NCBI GenBank assembly: GCA_015665455.1
Contig: JADFAD010000010.1
Location: 33,322 to 97,321 of the forward strand
Length of the DNA stretch: 64,000 bases
Reading direction: 5' to 3'
Origin: Oceanospirillaceae bacterium
GTDB taxonomy: Bacteria; Pseudomonadota; Gammaproteobacteria; Pseudomonadales; Litoribrevibacteraceae
The notes beneath the pieces were generated by a model, which searched no databases, had not been told where the DNA came from, and worked only from the letters and a program-made list of their open reading frames with translations. The position numbers were made by a program, and so were the translations under genes. This document shows positions 55,125-63,879 of the stretch, piece by piece; the stretch's first letter is position 1; every line of letters begins with the position of its first letter.

Positions 55125-56561
55125 ATGAATAACGCTAAAATAGAGGGGATAAAGTATGCAGCTTTACTGCTCCTATTATTTACTCCCTTTAAAGTAACTA
55201 CTGCAACAAGTTTACAGCCTGTCACTATTGAACCAACAGAATCATTTTTTGTTGAGCAACTTACCGCAGAAAATAGGCCTTTACTTGATGTTTGTTGTGA
55301 TCCGGTAAGAAATACTCTAGATCTTAAGGTTAATAGCCCAGCGAAAGTAACGTTAGAAACATTATTTTCATCACAAGATGGAAGCTGGATGTTCCAATCG
55401 CTTGTTAATAATGGTCTTTTTAAAATAGCCAGTAAATATCAGCCTTATCACCCTAAAGCAATTGTAATTCGTGGTGGTGATATTACGCTGAAGCAATTAC
55501 ACGAACAGATTAAAAATCCCTTGATTTTTAATAAGACTGAAAACGGTTACCGCGTCTCGTATCCCTTGATAGTACACAAAAAGGCTCGATTATTTATAAC
55601 TGGCTCTCTTGCTATGAATGCTTCAAGCGGAGCAGCTATCATCAATCTAGGTTCTTTAATCATTGAAGAAGGGACAGTAGAAGCGACTAATATTACGCCT
55701 AACAAATATAGACCTTTTCTTTTAAGTTGGAATGATAGTGAAACCTTGATAAACAACTCTTCACTTAAGAATTTAGGCTATAACGCATATTTATCAAAAG
55801 GTATAACTCTAGTTAGCAGTTCTAAAAACGGGCTTGCAGGTCGAATTGAAGTGAATGATAGTTCACTCATGAATATGGAAGTCGCGTTAACTTTACTGGG
55901 AGGGTCTGGCCTAGTAACTGAGAATAACTTTGAAAATAATAATCTTTATGCCATTGATGCACGTAATTCTAATATAAGCATTTCTAACAATGTCATAGTT
56001 AATACAGCTGAGGGGGCAGGAATACACCTTCAAGATAACAATTTACAGAGGTTAGTAAAGAATAAAGTTTCTGGTTCAGGGAAGTCAGGAATTCATTTGT
56101 CTGGGGCCTCTCAATCCTCCTTTATTATCGGTAATCAAGTTTATGAAAATGGAGAGAACGGGATCTTTATTGATTCTTTAAATCCAAATCATACGGGTTA
56201 TATTGAACTGACAGGCAATATTTTGGCTAACAATAATTTATCTGGTTTTAGATCGACCTCGGGTGTTTTCTCAATTCTTACCAAGAATTTGTTTTCTGGA
56301 AATAAACGTTATGGCGCTTCGTTCGATGTCGATGTTAAAAACCAAGTTCAGTTAGTTATTGCTAATAATCACTTTAAAGTTAACGGCCAGGCGGGTTTAG
56401 ATATTACCGGGGTAAATGAGACTTATCTTAGTGATAACTTGATCTACATGGACTCACTGACGAATGATTTATATTCGGGAGATCTTAGATCTATTCAGAC
56501 CGCTATATTTAAATCATCGATTGGCAGCCGATATATAAAAATCAAAAAGGATGCGATTTAA
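55125..56561 (+). CDS. algG: AlgG-like C5-epimerase homologue lacking the catalytic motif
   Basis: A 478-residue periplasmic right-handed beta-helix protein. YRPFLLSWNDSETLINNSSLKNLGY (195-219) matches the AlgG family closely, as does the parallel-helix pattern of N-N-x-F/I repeats. AlgG epimerises mannuronate to guluronate using the DPHDRS motif. The aligned segment here is YAIDARNSN (275-283), so the catalytic His and second Asp are absent. The protein may be scaffold-only or have an altered activity. The start is ATG 55125, with AAGGG 8-9 bp upstream; an in-frame codon at 55089 overlaps algL and is less likely. It is 2 bp after the algL stop, and its own stop overlaps the next ATG. Confidence 0.83.
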   Translation: MNNAKIEGIKYAALLLLLFTPFKVTTATSLQPVTIEPTESFFVEQLTAENRPLLDVCCDPVRNTLDLKVNSPAKVTLETLFSSQDGSWMFQSLVNNGLFKIASKYQPYHPKAIVIRGGDITLKQLHEQIKNPLIFNKTENGYRVSYPLIVHKKARLFITGSLAMNASSGAAIINLGSLIIEEGTVEATNITPNKYRPFLLSWNDSETLINNSSLKNLGYNAYLSKGITLVSSSKNGLAGRIEVNDSSLMNMEVALTLLGGSGLVTENNFENNNLYAIDARNSNISISNNVIVNTAEGAGIHLQDNNLQRLVKNKVSGSGKSGIHLSGASQSSFIIGNQVYENGENGIFIDSLNPNHTGYIELTGNILANNNLSGFRSTSGVFSILTKNLFSGNKRYGASFDVDVKNQVQLVIANNHFKVNGQAGLDITGVNETYLSDNLIYMDSLTNDLYSGDLRSIQTAIFKSSIGSRYIKIKKDAI

Positions 56562-58198
56562 TGCAAGTTACAACATTCACATTGGGAGGGCGGAATTTAC
56601 TTAGCTTTCTTTTGGCTTTATGTACTTTTATATCTGTTGGTTGTTCGCAAAGCTCTGAAGACAGTAAAGACCCTATAGTCGAGTCCTCATCTTCTTATCT
56701 TAGTCAAGAAAGAGAAACCATTGATTTAGGTTCAGCTTCAGATCCTGATGGCTCAATTGTAAAGGTGGACGTGGTTCAAATATCGGGTCGTCAAGTTGCG
56801 ATAGGTTCTGATAATTCTTTTATGACGCCAGAGGTCGATGAGCAAGAAACGCTTCAATTCAGAGTAACTGTTTTTGATAATTCCGGAAATAGCTCTATAA
56901 AGCTGGTAGACGTAACCGTGCAGCCAAACCCTGAGTTTTCAGACGTCGTTTTTACCGATAGTGCATTAGAGTCTTGCTATTGGGATGAAATTGCTAAGAA
57001 TAAAGAAGATAGTGAATCTGAAGATAGCAGTATTAAGGTGGATCTTTGGTTAGACTCATATTCTATAGATAAGCTTGATTGTGCAAGTTACTCTTCTGTC
57101 ATTGATGACGTGACTGGTGTTGAAAATTTAATAAACCTTGAGAGTTTATATTTATCTGCTAATTCAGAAGGTAATAACCTTGATATTGAAAGATTAACTC
57201 AGTTAAAGTCTTTACAATTGTTGTCTTTAAAAGGGGTGGCTCTTACGAGCTATGACCCTCTACTTGAAATTGAAGGCTTATCTTCGTTATTACTCATAGA
57301 CATCCCTTTAGATGACTTGGAATTAGTAAGTAAACTCACGTCGCTCAGGCTTTTATCTCTTGAGAATAATGGTATTTCTGACATCTCATTATTGTCTGAA
57401 ATCGAGAACCTTAAAGCGCTGTATGTGCTAAACAATCCAGTGACAAATTTGGAAGTTCTTGCATCTCTCGGTCAACTTAACACTCTTCATGTTCAGAGCT
57501 TAGATCTAGACTCTATTAACCTTAATTATATTGGAGGCATAACCAATTTAGCTTTTTTACATATAATAGATATGCCTTTAGACAACCTAGAATTTATTCA
57601 GTCATCAATAGGTTTACAGCTTTTATTCTTAAAGAATAATGAGCTATCTGATATATCTGTGGTTTCTAATTTTCAAGAATTAACTGCTTTAAGAATTCAT
57701 GAAAATGAAGTGATTAGTTTAAATGCGTTGGAAGGGCTAGATAAGCTCGAGAGTATCAAGGTTACTGAGATGCCTAGTTTGACTGATGCAACAACCATTG
57801 GTTCTTTGAGTTCATTAGATCTTGTGAAGTTACTTAGAACAGGCGTGACTGACATTTCATTCTTAGAATCGTTGCCTAATATTACACAGCTCTCATTAGG
57901 AGGGAGCAGTATAACTGATATAAGTCCTCTTCAGTCCCTTGAATCCTTGACTCATATGGTTTATCTCGATCTAGGCGTTACGGATATATCGGTAATCAAT
58001 GAATTGACACAGCTTATTCGATTGGATTTTGCGGAGAGCAGTGATTCAATTGATTTTGATGTATTTCATTCATGGGACTTTTTAAATAAGTTGTATTTAC
58101 AGCTTAATGACTCTTTTACATGTGAGGACTTACAATCAGTACGTACATCATTGGAGGAAACAGACGTTACCTCGAATTTAGAATGTGACGCTGGCTAA
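56561..58198 (+). CDS. Leucine-rich-repeat lipoprotein at the end of the alginate operon
   Basis: A 545-residue exported protein. The N-terminus (FLLALCTFISVGCSQSS) fits a lipoprotein signal with Cys28. Residues about 50-128 resemble a PKD/Ig-like domain (SDPDGSIVKVDVV, FRVTVFDNSGN). From about 170 to 520 there are internalin-type leucine-rich repeats of about 22 residues (LRLLSLENNGISDISLLSEIENLKALYVLNN). The ATG overlaps the algG stop in TAATG, so translation is coupled to the alginate genes. LRR proteins of this type usually bind proteins. It is not part of the Pseudomonas operon. A role at the cell surface linking alginate to cells or proteins is speculation. Confidence 0.85.
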   Translation: MQVTTFTLGGRNLLSFLLALCTFISVGCSQSSEDSKDPIVESSSSYLSQERETIDLGSASDPDGSIVKVDVVQISGRQVAIGSDNSFMTPEVDEQETLQFRVTVFDNSGNSSIKLVDVTVQPNPEFSDVVFTDSALESCYWDEIAKNKEDSESEDSSIKVDLWLDSYSIDKLDCASYSSVIDDVTGVENLINLESLYLSANSEGNNLDIERLTQLKSLQLLSLKGVALTSYDPLLEIEGLSSLLLIDIPLDDLELVSKLTSLRLLSLENNGISDISLLSEIENLKALYVLNNPVTNLEVLASLGQLNTLHVQSLDLDSINLNYIGGITNLAFLHIIDMPLDNLEFIQSSIGLQLLFLKNNELSDISVVSNFQELTALRIHENEVISLNALEGLDKLESIKVTEMPSLTDATTIGSLSSLDLVKLLRTGVTDISFLESLPNITQLSLGGSSITDISPLQSLESLTHMVYLDLGVTDISVINELTQLIRLDFAESSDSIDFDVFHSWDFLNKLYLQLNDSFTCEDLQSVRTSLEETDVTSNLECDAG

Positions 58199-58217
58199 TA
58201 ATAACCTTCTTTATTTA

Positions 58218-58272
58218 CATTGTTTTATTTGAGGTTATCTGAAATCAGATTATGAACTCAAATAAAACAATG
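58218..58272. terminator. Bidirectional terminator between convergent genes
   Basis: A perfect 16-bp inverted repeat, CATTGTTTTATTTGAG / CTCAAATAAAACAATG, with an inner hairpin ATCTG-AAAT-CAGAT. It lies between the LRR gene (+) and the hydrolase gene (-). The AT-rich arms can supply T-rich 3' ends in both directions. Confidence 0.7.
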
Positions 58273-58283
58273 CCAAATGTGTT

Positions 58284-58943
58284 CTAGTTTAGAAGTTTAA
58301 TCAACACCTCTCTAATATCTCCAACCTGCTCCATGCAGACATTGTGCTCCATTGGGTAGCCTTGAAAGCTGCACTGATACCCTAAGTTTTCTAATTGTTT
58401 ATGGGCTTTTCTACCGAGCTGATCAGGTACGACAGGGTCTTGTACACCGTGATGAATGGTAATGGGTAGATTCTTATTTGAGTCACTTAATTCAATGCTG
58501 TCAGAGGTCGCGAAGTAGGTAGACAATGCAAGTAACCCTGCGAGAGGTTTTTTGTAGCTCAATGCAGTTTGATAAGCTACGGCACCTCCCTGCGAGAAAC
58601 CTATTAAGATAATACGTTCAGAGGGAACCCCTCGTTCTATTTCGCGCTCAATGAGCTTTTCGATTTCATCGGAAGACGCCACCAACTGGGCTTCATCCAC
58701 TTTTCGATCAATGTTCATTTCTAGAATGTCGTACCAAGCAGGCATGACAAAACCACCGTTGATGGTGACTGGAATGCTGGGTGCATGGGGGAAGACAAAC
58801 CGAATGGGTAAATCTTCAGGTAAATTTAACTCCGAAACAATGGGGGCAAAGTCGTTGCCATCTGCGCCTAGACCATGCAGCCAAATGACGGATGCCGTGG
58901 CCGTTGATGTTGGGTTTATTTCTAAACAGGGGAGAAGGCTCAT
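58284..58943 (-). CDS. Carboxylesterase / acyl-protein thioesterase-like alpha/beta-hydrolase
   Basis: A 219-residue cytoplasmic serine hydrolase of the phospholipase/carboxylesterase (Abhydrolase_2) family. It has WLHGLGADGNDF (21-32), the nucleophile Ser117 in GFSQGG, Asp169 in GVQDPVVP and His200 in PMEHNVC, a full catalytic triad at usual spacing. Members hydrolyse short-chain esters, lysophospholipids or acyl-protein thioesters; the substrate here cannot be read. GGAG lies 7 bp before ATG 58943. It is convergent with the alginate operon and probably unrelated to it. Confidence 0.92.
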   Translation of the reverse strand: MSLLPCLEINPTSTATASVIWLHGLGADGNDFAPIVSELNLPEDLPIRFVFPHAPSIPVTINGGFVMPAWYDILEMNIDRKVDEAQLVASSDEIEKLIEREIERGVPSERIILIGFSQGGAVAYQTALSYKKPLAGLLALSTYFATSDSIELSDSNKNLPITIHHGVQDPVVPDQLGRKAHKQLENLGYQCSFQGYPMEHNVCMEQVGDIREVLIKLLN

Positions 58944-60280
<1,337 letters not shown>

Positions 60281-60391
60281 TATTCTGGTTGGCAGAGTAC
60301 TATATGCCTTAACGTATCGCCCTCATTGGTTTCTATTAATACCGACTTTGGTTAAGAAAGAAGGGCGATGATTACTCTTAAGGATGAGTGA
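60281..60391. other. Inverted repeat between the deaminase and TraB/GumN genes
   Basis: ATCGCCCT (60316-60323) and AGGGCGAT (60362-60369) form 8-bp arms around a 38-nt loop. No T-run follows. It could be a weak attenuator or a protein site. Confidence 0.3.
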
Positions 60392-61267
60392 ATGCCCTTC
60401 GTATCCCAGTTGCTTGTTGCTGTTTTAACTTTTCTATCCCTCTCTGTATTCCAGAATGTGCATGCGGACTCCCCGATTTGGAAAATCACCAAAGGCGAGC
60501 ATACCTTGTACGTGGGCGGAACTATCCATCTACTGACACCTGCTGATTATCCTTTGCCTGTCATGTTTGACGAGATCTACAATCAATCAACGACCTTGGT
60601 ATTTGAAACCGACTTAAACAAGCTCAATGAGCCAGAGTTTCAACAATTCATGTTGACGCAAGTTACATATTCCGACGGTCGTAATTTAAAGCAGGTACTT
60701 AACGCCGAGACCTACAGTGCTTTAGCGGAGCATCTAAACGATCGCGGTTTACCGATTGATAAATTGCCTAACTTCAAACCGGGGATGATGTCTGTCACAT
60801 TAACCTTATTAGAGCTACAACGGTTAGGACTCACCGGCACAGGAGTGGATGAGTTTTACCACACCAAAGCAACGAAAGACGGTAAAACCATCGGCCAGTT
60901 AGAAACTGCAGAATCACAAATCACCTTTTTGGCGGACATGGGTGAGGGGCAAGAAGATGAAATTATCAATTACACCCTAAAAGATTTACACGACATCCCC
61001 CAACTTATGAAATCCACCAAAGACGCGTGGCGTAATGGCCAGTTGGACGTATTAAAAACCGAAATGATGGTACCGCTTCGACAAGACTTTCCTGAGGTGT
61101 ACCAAGCTTTATTGGTGAACCGAAATAATGACTGGATTCCCCAAATTGAACGTATGCTGATAGACAGCAAGGTCGAGTTTATCTTGGTGGGGGCGCTTCA
61201 TCTCGTAGGTAAGGACGGCGTGATTGAACAAATGAAAGCCTTAGGTTATGAAGTAGAGAAGCTGTAG
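60392..61267 (+). CDS. TraB/GumN family protein
   Basis: A 291-residue secreted or periplasmic protein. A signal peptide (SQLLVAVLTFLSLSVFQNVHA) precedes the TraB/GumN domain with YVGGTIHLLTPADYPLP, LVFETDLN, and the C-terminal FILVGALHLVGKDGV. The two G-x-x-H motifs are the conserved residues proposed to form a metallo-hydrolase site in this family. Bacterial functions remain poorly known. ATG 60392 has AAGGA 7 bp upstream. No neighbour suggests a pathway. Confidence 0.88.
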   Translation: MPFVSQLLVAVLTFLSLSVFQNVHADSPIWKITKGEHTLYVGGTIHLLTPADYPLPVMFDEIYNQSTTLVFETDLNKLNEPEFQQFMLTQVTYSDGRNLKQVLNAETYSALAEHLNDRGLPIDKLPNFKPGMMSVTLTLLELQRLGLTGTGVDEFYHTKATKDGKTIGQLETAESQITFLADMGEGQEDEIINYTLKDLHDIPQLMKSTKDAWRNGQLDVLKTEMMVPLRQDFPEVYQALLVNRNNDWIPQIERMLIDSKVEFILVGALHLVGKDGVIEQMKALGYEVEKL

Positions 61268-61381
61268 TTGCGTTCTTGCCGTTAGGTTTTTGTAGCCCTC
61301 TTTATGTTGATAAGTCTTTGTAACTCAAGCTTATAACAACGCCTCAATATATTAATCCCAAAATTAGCCCATCATGATTCT

Positions 61382-62374
61382 TCAAAGCCCTGAACGCTCC
61401 AGTGGGCTTTTAACTGCATTCGCGCCTTGCCTTAATACATGGGTATAAATCTCGGTCGTTTCAACATTCGCGTGACCTAGTAACTTTTGAATTGTTCGTA
61501 TGTCATAGCCTTGTTGCAATAAAGATGTAGCGAAACTGTGACGAAAGGTATGACAGTTTGCATGTTTATAAATTTGCGATGCTCTAATTGCTTTTTTAAC
61601 TTCCTTTTGCACCACCCTATCCATTACATGGTGTCTTCTTATCGCGTTACTTCTTGGATCTTTCGCTAGATTTTTTGCAGGGAATAAATATTTCCATTCC
61701 ATCGATCTTGCCCCAGCAGGAAACTTAATGGCAAGGCGGTTAGGCATATATACTTCACCAAAACCGTCTCTGGAGTCTTGTTCGTGTAACAGTTTAACTC
61801 TGGCTATTTGTTCTTTCAGGTGATCGTGTAAAACAGAAGGTAAAACGGTAGAGCGGTCTTTTCCTCCTTTACCGTCTCGGACAATGACTACATTCATCCC
61901 AAAGTCTAAGTCTTTTACTCTTAGCCTAATGCACTCGGAGATTCTTAAGCCACAACCAAACATCAGTTGTGCCATTAGCTTATATTGTCCAGTCAGTTTG
62001 TTTATTACAGTGAGGGCTTCTTCGTGAGAAAACACAACGGGTAAGCGTCGTTTAGTTGAAGCAAAAGTAAAACTTAAATTTGTTAATTCTTTGTCTAAAA
62101 AATCTCGGTATAGAAATACGATGGCGTTGAGGGCAGTTCTTTGAGTATTTTTAGATACATTCTGTTGAACACTTAGGTGGTCTAAAAACATTTCTACGTG
62201 AGCTTCTGAAAGCTCTCTTGGGTGTTGTTTATTATGAAAACGGATATATCTTAGAATCCACGTTACATAGGTTTTTTCTGTTGTGTAAGCTAAGCCTCGT
62301 TTACGAATATGGAACCTTAATTGATCCATTAATCGGGTCGGTCGATCAGGTATCTTCTTCGGGATATCGTACAT
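61382..62374 (-). CDS. intI: Integron integrase IntI
   Basis: A 330-residue tyrosine recombinase. Catalytic residues are R144 (GCGLRISEC), K172, H275 and R278 (HTFRHSFAT), H301 (LLGHANV) and Y310 (EIYTHV). The extra IntI-specific segment between motifs is present ([20 protein letters not shown], then [10 protein letters not shown], about 204-232); it separates integron integrases from XerC/D. I chose ATG 62374 because AAGGAG lies 7 bp upstream and the resulting N-terminus fits IntI length. An in-frame ATG at 62449 would place the LexA-like box inside the gene. It recombines attC hairpins into attI. Confidence 0.94.
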   Translation of the reverse strand: MYDIPKKIPDRPTRLMDQLRFHIRKRGLAYTTEKTYVTWILRYIRFHNKQHPRELSEAHVEMFLDHLSVQQNVSKNTQRTALNAIVFLYRDFLDKELTNLSFTFASTKRRLPVVFSHEEALTVINKLTGQYKLMAQLMFGCGLRISECIRLRVKDLDFGMNVVIVRDGKGGKDRSTVLPSVLHDHLKEQIARVKLLHEQDSRDGFGEVYMPNRLAIKFPAGARSMEWKYLFPAKNLAKDPRSNAIRRHHVMDRVVQKEVKKAIRASQIYKHANCHTFRHSFATSLLQQGYDIRTIQKLLGHANVETTEIYTHVLRQGANAVKSPLERSGL

Positions 62375-62388
62375 ATAGTGTCTCCTTG

Positions 62389-62404
62389 GTGTGTTTTTAT
62401 ACAG
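62389..62404 (-). promoter_or_regulatory. LexA-like box upstream of intI
   Basis: On the minus strand CTGTATAAAAACACAC matches the LexA consensus CTGT-N8-ACAG at 7 of the 8 defined positions, with an AT-rich centre. It lies 15-30 bp upstream of ATG 62374, next to the ribosome site. Integron integrase genes are commonly SOS-controlled through such a box. Confidence 0.6.
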
Positions 62405-62441
62405 TGTTTTTGATGTCGTTTTTTTCGTCAACTCCGTGATA

Positions 62442-62681
62442 TGCGTCATTAGGACGTTTTTGATAGAACAGAAGGCGCTAGTTGACTGTTTTAGCTCATT
62501 TTATTTTTTATGATACTGAGGAAGTGGTTGGGATGATCTGCGTCATGAAGACGCATTTTAAGGAAAGGGCATGAGTTGAACTAAGCTAAACTACTGTCAT
62601 GCTTGCCTTTTTTAAATTCTCTACGCTATGATATTGAAAACTATAATCTGCGTCTTAAAGACGCAAACTAAGCTGTTAGAC
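62442..62681. other. attI region with three related TGCGTC dyads and the attI core
   Basis: The core is GTTAGAC at 62675-62681. Two almost identical dyads precede it: TGCGTCATGAAGACGCA (62539-62555) and TGCGTCTTAAAGACGCA (62649-62665, 10 bp from the core). Both follow ATC and are perfect 6-8-bp inverted repeats. A degenerate third, TGCGTCATTAGGACG, is at 62442-62456. They may be integrase accessory sites or operators; no ORF is visible between them. Confidence 0.6.
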
Positions 62682-63051
62682 GCTAACAGTACAAGTTAGT
62701 AGTAATACCTAACTAGCAAGTAACCTTATACAAATAGATGATTTAATTGGAAAAAGTTAATACAAAGGGATGAATTTAGGCAGAAAGATCTTTTTGTAAT
62801 TGCTAAGCTGCGAGCCGTAGCTCTGGCCGTAAAAGCAAGCTTGTTAAGGACCAGAGCGAGACACGCAGTAGAGCGGAAAAAATCCTTCGTATTAGCCTAC
62901 GTTCAATGACCTGATTGATTTTCCAAGTTTAAGTAATCTGAATTAAATGGAAATAGTGGAGTAGCGGTAAGACGTAGGCCTTTTTTGTGTACCGTCTAAC
63001 AACTCGCTGTTGCGAAACCCAAAAAAGCGCGGGTTCGCAAAGCTAAACTCA
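62676..63051 (+). other. Integron cassette 1, apparently non-coding, RNA-like structure
   Basis: This 376-bp cassette has no ORF of reasonable length; the longest frame behind a plausible ribosome site (ATG about 62772) is 9 codons. It can fold: CTGCG (62808-62812) with CGCAG (62864-62868) encloses CTCTGG (62821-62826) with CCAGAG (62851-62856). GCCTACGT (62895-62902) can pair with ACGTAGGC (62972-62979), and six T residues follow at 62981-62986. It might encode a small RNA or carry regulatory sequence. Confidence 0.5.
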
Positions 63052-63057
63052 TTAACC
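62994..63057 (+). other. attC site of cassette 1
   Basis: R'' is GTCTAAC (62994-63000). L''/L' are GCTgTTGCGaAACCC and GGGTTCGCAAAGC, pairing with two bulged bases (lower case) like the extrahelical bases of attC. The R' side reads ATTAACC (63051-63057) instead of GTTAACC: the invariant G is A. Confidence 0.7.
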
Positions 63058-63073
63058 AATCTATAGGATAAAT

Positions 63074-63808
63074 ATGCCTCACAGTACCATGCAAAAAGTG
63101 AATAGTTTTGCCTTGAGGGCTTTTCGAGATACCGCTGACAAAGACTATATTCATGCACGCATGGCATACAGGGCAGATCTGTTTCCTCAGTTTCATTGGT
63201 CTGCACTTCATTCTCTGGAGAAATATGCAAAATGCATAGCAATTCTCACTCGTATTCCAAAACCCAAAGATGCCATAAAGCACGAAGTAGAAAAAAGTTT
63301 GAAGCTTATTTATGAGAAAGTCGATATTGAGCTATCAGAACAAACAAAGCGGTTTATAAAACGGCTTGAGGAGTTTGGCGCAAGATTTCGTTATTTAGAG
63401 GTGTCTTGGTTTATTAAAGATTGCGAAATTGCGATGCTAGACCGTGCGGTTTGGGAATTGCGCCGTTATTGTGATGTTGGATTATATGTATATTCTGAAA
63501 ACGAATTTGTTTCGGTATCTCAGGATAAATATGATCAAATAAAGCATATTGATAAACCAAGCAAACTAAATACGCTTATTCCCGGCGGATTCCTCGAAAA
63601 AACGTTAGAGAAACGAAACTCAAGAGCCCGACCTGATTTAGTTTGGTGCAATTTATACTACTCTTCCTCTAGTAGAAAAAAAGTATCCATTAAAACATCT
63701 GTCATGGCTGAGAATTCACCGTTTTTTCTGCACCCTGAAATAATCGATGAGGTCTCAAGGTATACCTTTGTTTCAAAGGAGATACGCAATGCATACAAAA
63801 ATGGTTAA
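63074..63808 (+). CDS. Cassette-encoded protein of unknown function, possibly HEPN-like
   Basis: A 244-residue protein filling cassette 2; its stop TAA lies inside the attC R'' box GGTTAAC, as is common in cassettes. I do not recognise the whole protein. Residues about 25-57 (YIHARMAYRADLFPQFHWSA, then LHSLEKYAKCIAIL) resemble the first helices of HEPN domains, and later helices (FIKRLEEFGARFRYLE) fit an all-alpha fold. A clear Rx4-6H catalytic motif is not obvious. The C-terminal part (about 150-244) is beta-rich and unassigned. Cassettes often carry defence or stress genes, but nothing here proves that. The ribosome site is weak (ATAGGATAAAT). Confidence 0.6.
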   Translation: MPHSTMQKVNSFALRAFRDTADKDYIHARMAYRADLFPQFHWSALHSLEKYAKCIAILTRIPKPKDAIKHEVEKSLKLIYEKVDIELSEQTKRFIKRLEEFGARFRYLEVSWFIKDCEIAMLDRAVWELRRYCDVGLYVYSENEFVSVSQDKYDQIKHIDKPSKLNTLIPGGFLEKTLEKRNSRARPDLVWCNLYYSSSSRKKVSIKTSVMAENSPFFLHPEIIDEVSRYTFVSKEIRNAYKNG

Positions 63809-63879
63809 CAAGAACATTAATGATCGCCAGCAAAGCTGGCTGGACGCGCAAAAAGCCGCGCGCCCATTATGTTGGCGTT
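63803..63879 (+). other. attC site of cassette 2, interrupted by an IS
   Basis: R'' is GGTTAAC (63803-63809). AACATTAATG (63813-63822) pairs with CATTATGTT (63865-63873) with one bulged T. A 3x3 internal loop separates this from the outer AAC/GTT pair (63807-63809 with 63877-63879), as in canonical attC. Internal hairpins GCCAGC/GCTGGC and GCGCGC-type arms form the variable top. The bases after GTT belong to the IS-like end. Confidence 0.65.

Larger units (their letters stand above)
61382..63879. mobile_element. Integron: intI, attI and two gene cassettes
   Basis: The intI gene reads leftward, away from the cassettes. The attI core GTTAGAC lies at 62675-62681. Cassette 1 (62676-63051) starts TTAGAC and ends with an attC whose R'' is GTCTAAC, the exact complement of GTTAGAC. 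Cassette 2 (63052-about 63877) starts TTAACC and ends with R'' GGTTAAC, the exact complement of GTTAACC. This matching of each cassette's start and attC R'' is the signature of integron cassettes. The array continues past, or is interrupted by, an IS at 63880. Confidence 0.85.

Noticed and set aside
62943..63283. Two minus-strand frames of 95 and 99 codons across the cassette boundary
   Set aside because: They run across the attC1 site and antisense to the cassette 2 gene, which has the better-supported frame ending inside its attC.
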